DNA from: UBA7985 sp965661545
GTDB lineage: Bacteria; Pseudomonadota; Alphaproteobacteria; UBA7985
Direction of reading: 5' to 3'
Assembly: GCA_965661545.1 (NCBI GenBank)
Contig: CBFIEF010000012.1
Coordinates: 1-64,000 of the forward strand
Length of the DNA: 64,000 nucleotides
Shown: one piece after another, positions 62,774 to 64,000 of the stretch
Position numbering within the stretch: position 1 is the stretch's first letter
How the letters are laid out: each line of letters begins with the position of its first letter
Position numbers and translations under genes: made by a program
Notes under the pieces: model-generated
The model's database searches: none
Told to the model about the DNA's origin: nothing
What the model saw: the letters and a program-made list of their open reading frames with translations, nothing else

Positions 62774-63286
62774 TTAGGATCCTTCTTGGATGCGGTCAGT
62801 GAGGCGAAATGCCATGATCCGACAAACTTGTTTGAGCGCTTCATGGAACTCGGTTTCCCGATCCTCGGGCAAGCGAGCCCGGAAGCTGTTTAGAATTTGG
62901 TTCTTGGTCGCGCCTTTGACCGCCAGAATAAACGGAAAGCCAAAGCGTGCCTTGTAGGTTTCATTCAGCGCCGTAAATTCCGTCCGTTCAGCATCGGTCA
63001 GGCTATCCAGTCCAGCTGAAGCCTGCTCGGATGTGCTGTCCTCGGTCAAACGCCCAGCGGCGGCGAGCTTTCCCGCTAAGTCCGGATGCGCACAAATGAC
63101 GGCAAGACGATCCTCATCGTCAGCACTGAGCAGTGCCTGTTCAAACGCGTCGATCACAGCATCGCGTGAGACAAAGGGGGCAGCGCGGAAAGCATGGGAT
63201 GCCACCCAAGGACTTTCCTCGGCAATATCGCCAAAAGCGCTTTCAAAGGCGCTGGCGGTCAGTGCGTTGATGTCTTCAACCTGCAT
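62774..63286 (-). CDS. uraD: 2-oxo-4-hydroxy-4-carboxy-5-ureidoimidazoline (OHCU) decarboxylase
   Basis: 170 residues from ATG 63286. FGDIAEESPWVASHAFRAAPF contains the conserved W(V/I)A segment, ICAHPDLAGKLA holds the catalytic His-Pro-Asp, and YKARFGFPFILAVKG and ILNSFRARLPED are the usual end. It decarboxylates OHCU to S-allantoin, the last step of uricolysis. The start overlaps the end of puuE by 11 bases. Confidence 0.95.
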   Translation of the reverse strand: MQVEDINALTASAFESAFGDIAEESPWVASHAFRAAPFVSRDAVIDAFEQALLSADDEDRLAVICAHPDLAGKLAAAGRLTEDSTSEQASAGLDSLTDAERTEFTALNETYKARFGFPFILAVKGATKNQILNSFRARLPEDRETEFHEALKQVCRIMAFRLTDRIQEGS

Positions 63287-64000
63287 AGGGAAACGTCTCG
63301 TGCCAGTGGCGCGCGATGTCGGCGCGCGTTGCGACCCACACCCGGTCGTGGCTTTGAACGTAGTCGAGGAACCGCATGAGCGCCGCCGCTCGACCCGGAC
63401 GCCCAACAAGGCGACAGTGCAGGCCAATAGACAGCATCTTAGGGGCGGTCTCGCCCTCCTCGTAGAGGACATCGAAACTGTCGCGCAAGTAAGCGAAGAA
63501 CTGGTCGCCGCTGTTGAAGCCCTGGTTGGTTGCGAAGCGCATGTCATTAGCGTCGAGGGTATAGGGAACAACCAATTGCGGACCGGATTGGGTGGTTTCC
63601 CAGTACGGCAGCTCGTCAGCATAGCTGTCGGCGTTGTAGAGGAAGCCACCGATCTCAGCGGTCAACTCGCGGGAGTTCTCAGACGTGCGTCCGGTATACC
63701 AGCCCGTTGGTCGTTCGCCCGTGGCTTCAGTATGGATGCGCATGGCCGCGGCCACCTGTGCGCGCTCTTCCTCAATGCTCATGTACTGGTGTTCGATCCA
63801 CTTGAACCCGTGAGAGGCGATTTCCCAGTCTGCGGCTTTCATCGCTGCGACCGCTTCAGGGTTCCGCTCAAGCGCTGTGGCGACCCCGAACACCGTTACG
63901 GGCATTTTCCGCGCAGTAAACATGCGGTGCAAGCGCCAGAAACCAGCACGGGAGCCATACTCGTAGATGCTTTCCATATTCATATTGCGCACACCCTTGC
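63276..64000 (-). CDS. puuE: Allantoinase PuuE (polysaccharide-deacetylase family), 5' end outside the window
   Basis: The frame is open through the right edge; about 240 residues are visible of an expected 300. NMNMESIYEYGSRAGFWRLHRMF, SHGFKWIEHQYMS, GWYTGRTSEN and SIGLHCRLVGRPGR match PuuE, a metal-independent allantoinase of the NodB/polysaccharide deacetylase fold that hydrolyses allantoin to allantoate. With uraD and alc it forms one leftward operon. Confidence 0.93.
   Translation of the reverse strand, partial: KGVRNMNMESIYEYGSRAGFWRLHRMFTARKMPVTVFGVATALERNPEAVAAMKAADWEIASHGFKWIEHQYMSIEEERAQVAAAMRIHTEATGERPTGWYTGRTSENSRELTAEIGGFLYNADSYADELPYWETTQSGPQLVVPYTLDANDMRFATNQGFNSGDQFFAYLRDSFDVLYEEGETAPKMLSIGLHCRLVGRPGRAAALMRFLDYVQSHDRVWVATRADIARHWHETFPYAG

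Noticed and set aside
1..64000. CRISPR arrays, insertion sequences, phage genes or integrases
   Set aside because: No regularly spaced repeats, terminal inverted repeats or transposase/integrase motifs were seen.

Overview
The window is one contiguous stretch of an alphaproteobacterial chromosome, moderately GC-rich by eye. The class assignment rests on gene content and order: acpS-lepB-lepB-rnc-era, recG next to sdhE-mfd, rpoZ followed by a single bifunctional rsh, a DUF2842-type and a DUF1127-type small protein, YciB, and a nuoABCDE cluster. I could not fix the order. The gene set (ammonium, betaine/polyamine-type and ureide uptake or breakdown, and secreted His-rich proteins) fits a free-living, probably aquatic heterotroph, but that is inference. 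I saw no tRNA, rRNA, CRISPR array, insertion sequence or prophage.

Layout. 1-6.6 kb: the end of a PotD-type binding protein facing a tightly coupled operon (two permeases, ATPase, Rieske oxygenase, methyltransferase), then a DsbA-like isomerase. 6.7-10 kb: a serine hydrolase, an Asp/Glu racemase and AmtB. 10.2-12.2 kb: three tandem genes for a secreted four-cysteine family that I do not recognise. 12.2-24 kb: rsh-rpoZ, a lysophospholipase-like hydrolase, yciB, an APH-type kinase, a DUF2842-type protein, a selenium pair (FAD-oxidoreductase::SelD fusion and selU/mnmH), an OmpA lipoprotein, a GNAT, a FrnE-type DsbA and a DMT exporter. 24-30 kb: a CoxE-like VWA protein, two outer-membrane barrels, and a cysteine desulfurase-moeA-moaE operon. 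30-36.5 kb: mfd, sdhE, recG and an anchored unknown. 36.9-39 kb: a secreted cadherin/FG-GAP-like acidic protein. 39-42 kb: pyk and gap, divergent. 42-48 kb: nuoA-E, a strong terminator, a tandem-RidA protein, then nuoF. 48-56.7 kb: hupE, parC, a DUF1127 gene with a structured leader, era, rnc, two lepB, acpS, azlCD. 56.7-61.2 kb: a melibiose/alpha-galactoside locus (MelB-like transporter with a frameshift, MelR-like regulator, GH4 MelA, methylglyoxal synthase). 61.2-64 kb: ureide catabolism (allA, alc, uraD, partial puuE).

How the parts work together. The first operon probably imports and oxidatively demethylates a quaternary or methylated amine. The mel genes take up and hydrolyse an alpha-galactoside, with a shared 11-bp motif as a candidate MelR site. 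AllA, allantoicase, OHCU decarboxylase and PuuE carry urate-derived OHCU to allantoin, allantoate, ureidoglycolate, glyoxylate and urea. The desulfurase-moeA-moaE genes serve molybdenum cofactor assembly. SelD and SelU make selenophosphate and use it for tRNA 2-selenouridine.

The most interesting points are the triplicated secreted family with invariant cysteine spacing, the terminator and tandem-RidA gene separating nuoE from nuoF (with nuoG missing next door), the single-base frameshift in the MelB-like transporter, and the candidate MelR operators. Coordinates and translations come from reading the sequence. Family assignments are from motif recognition without database searches.
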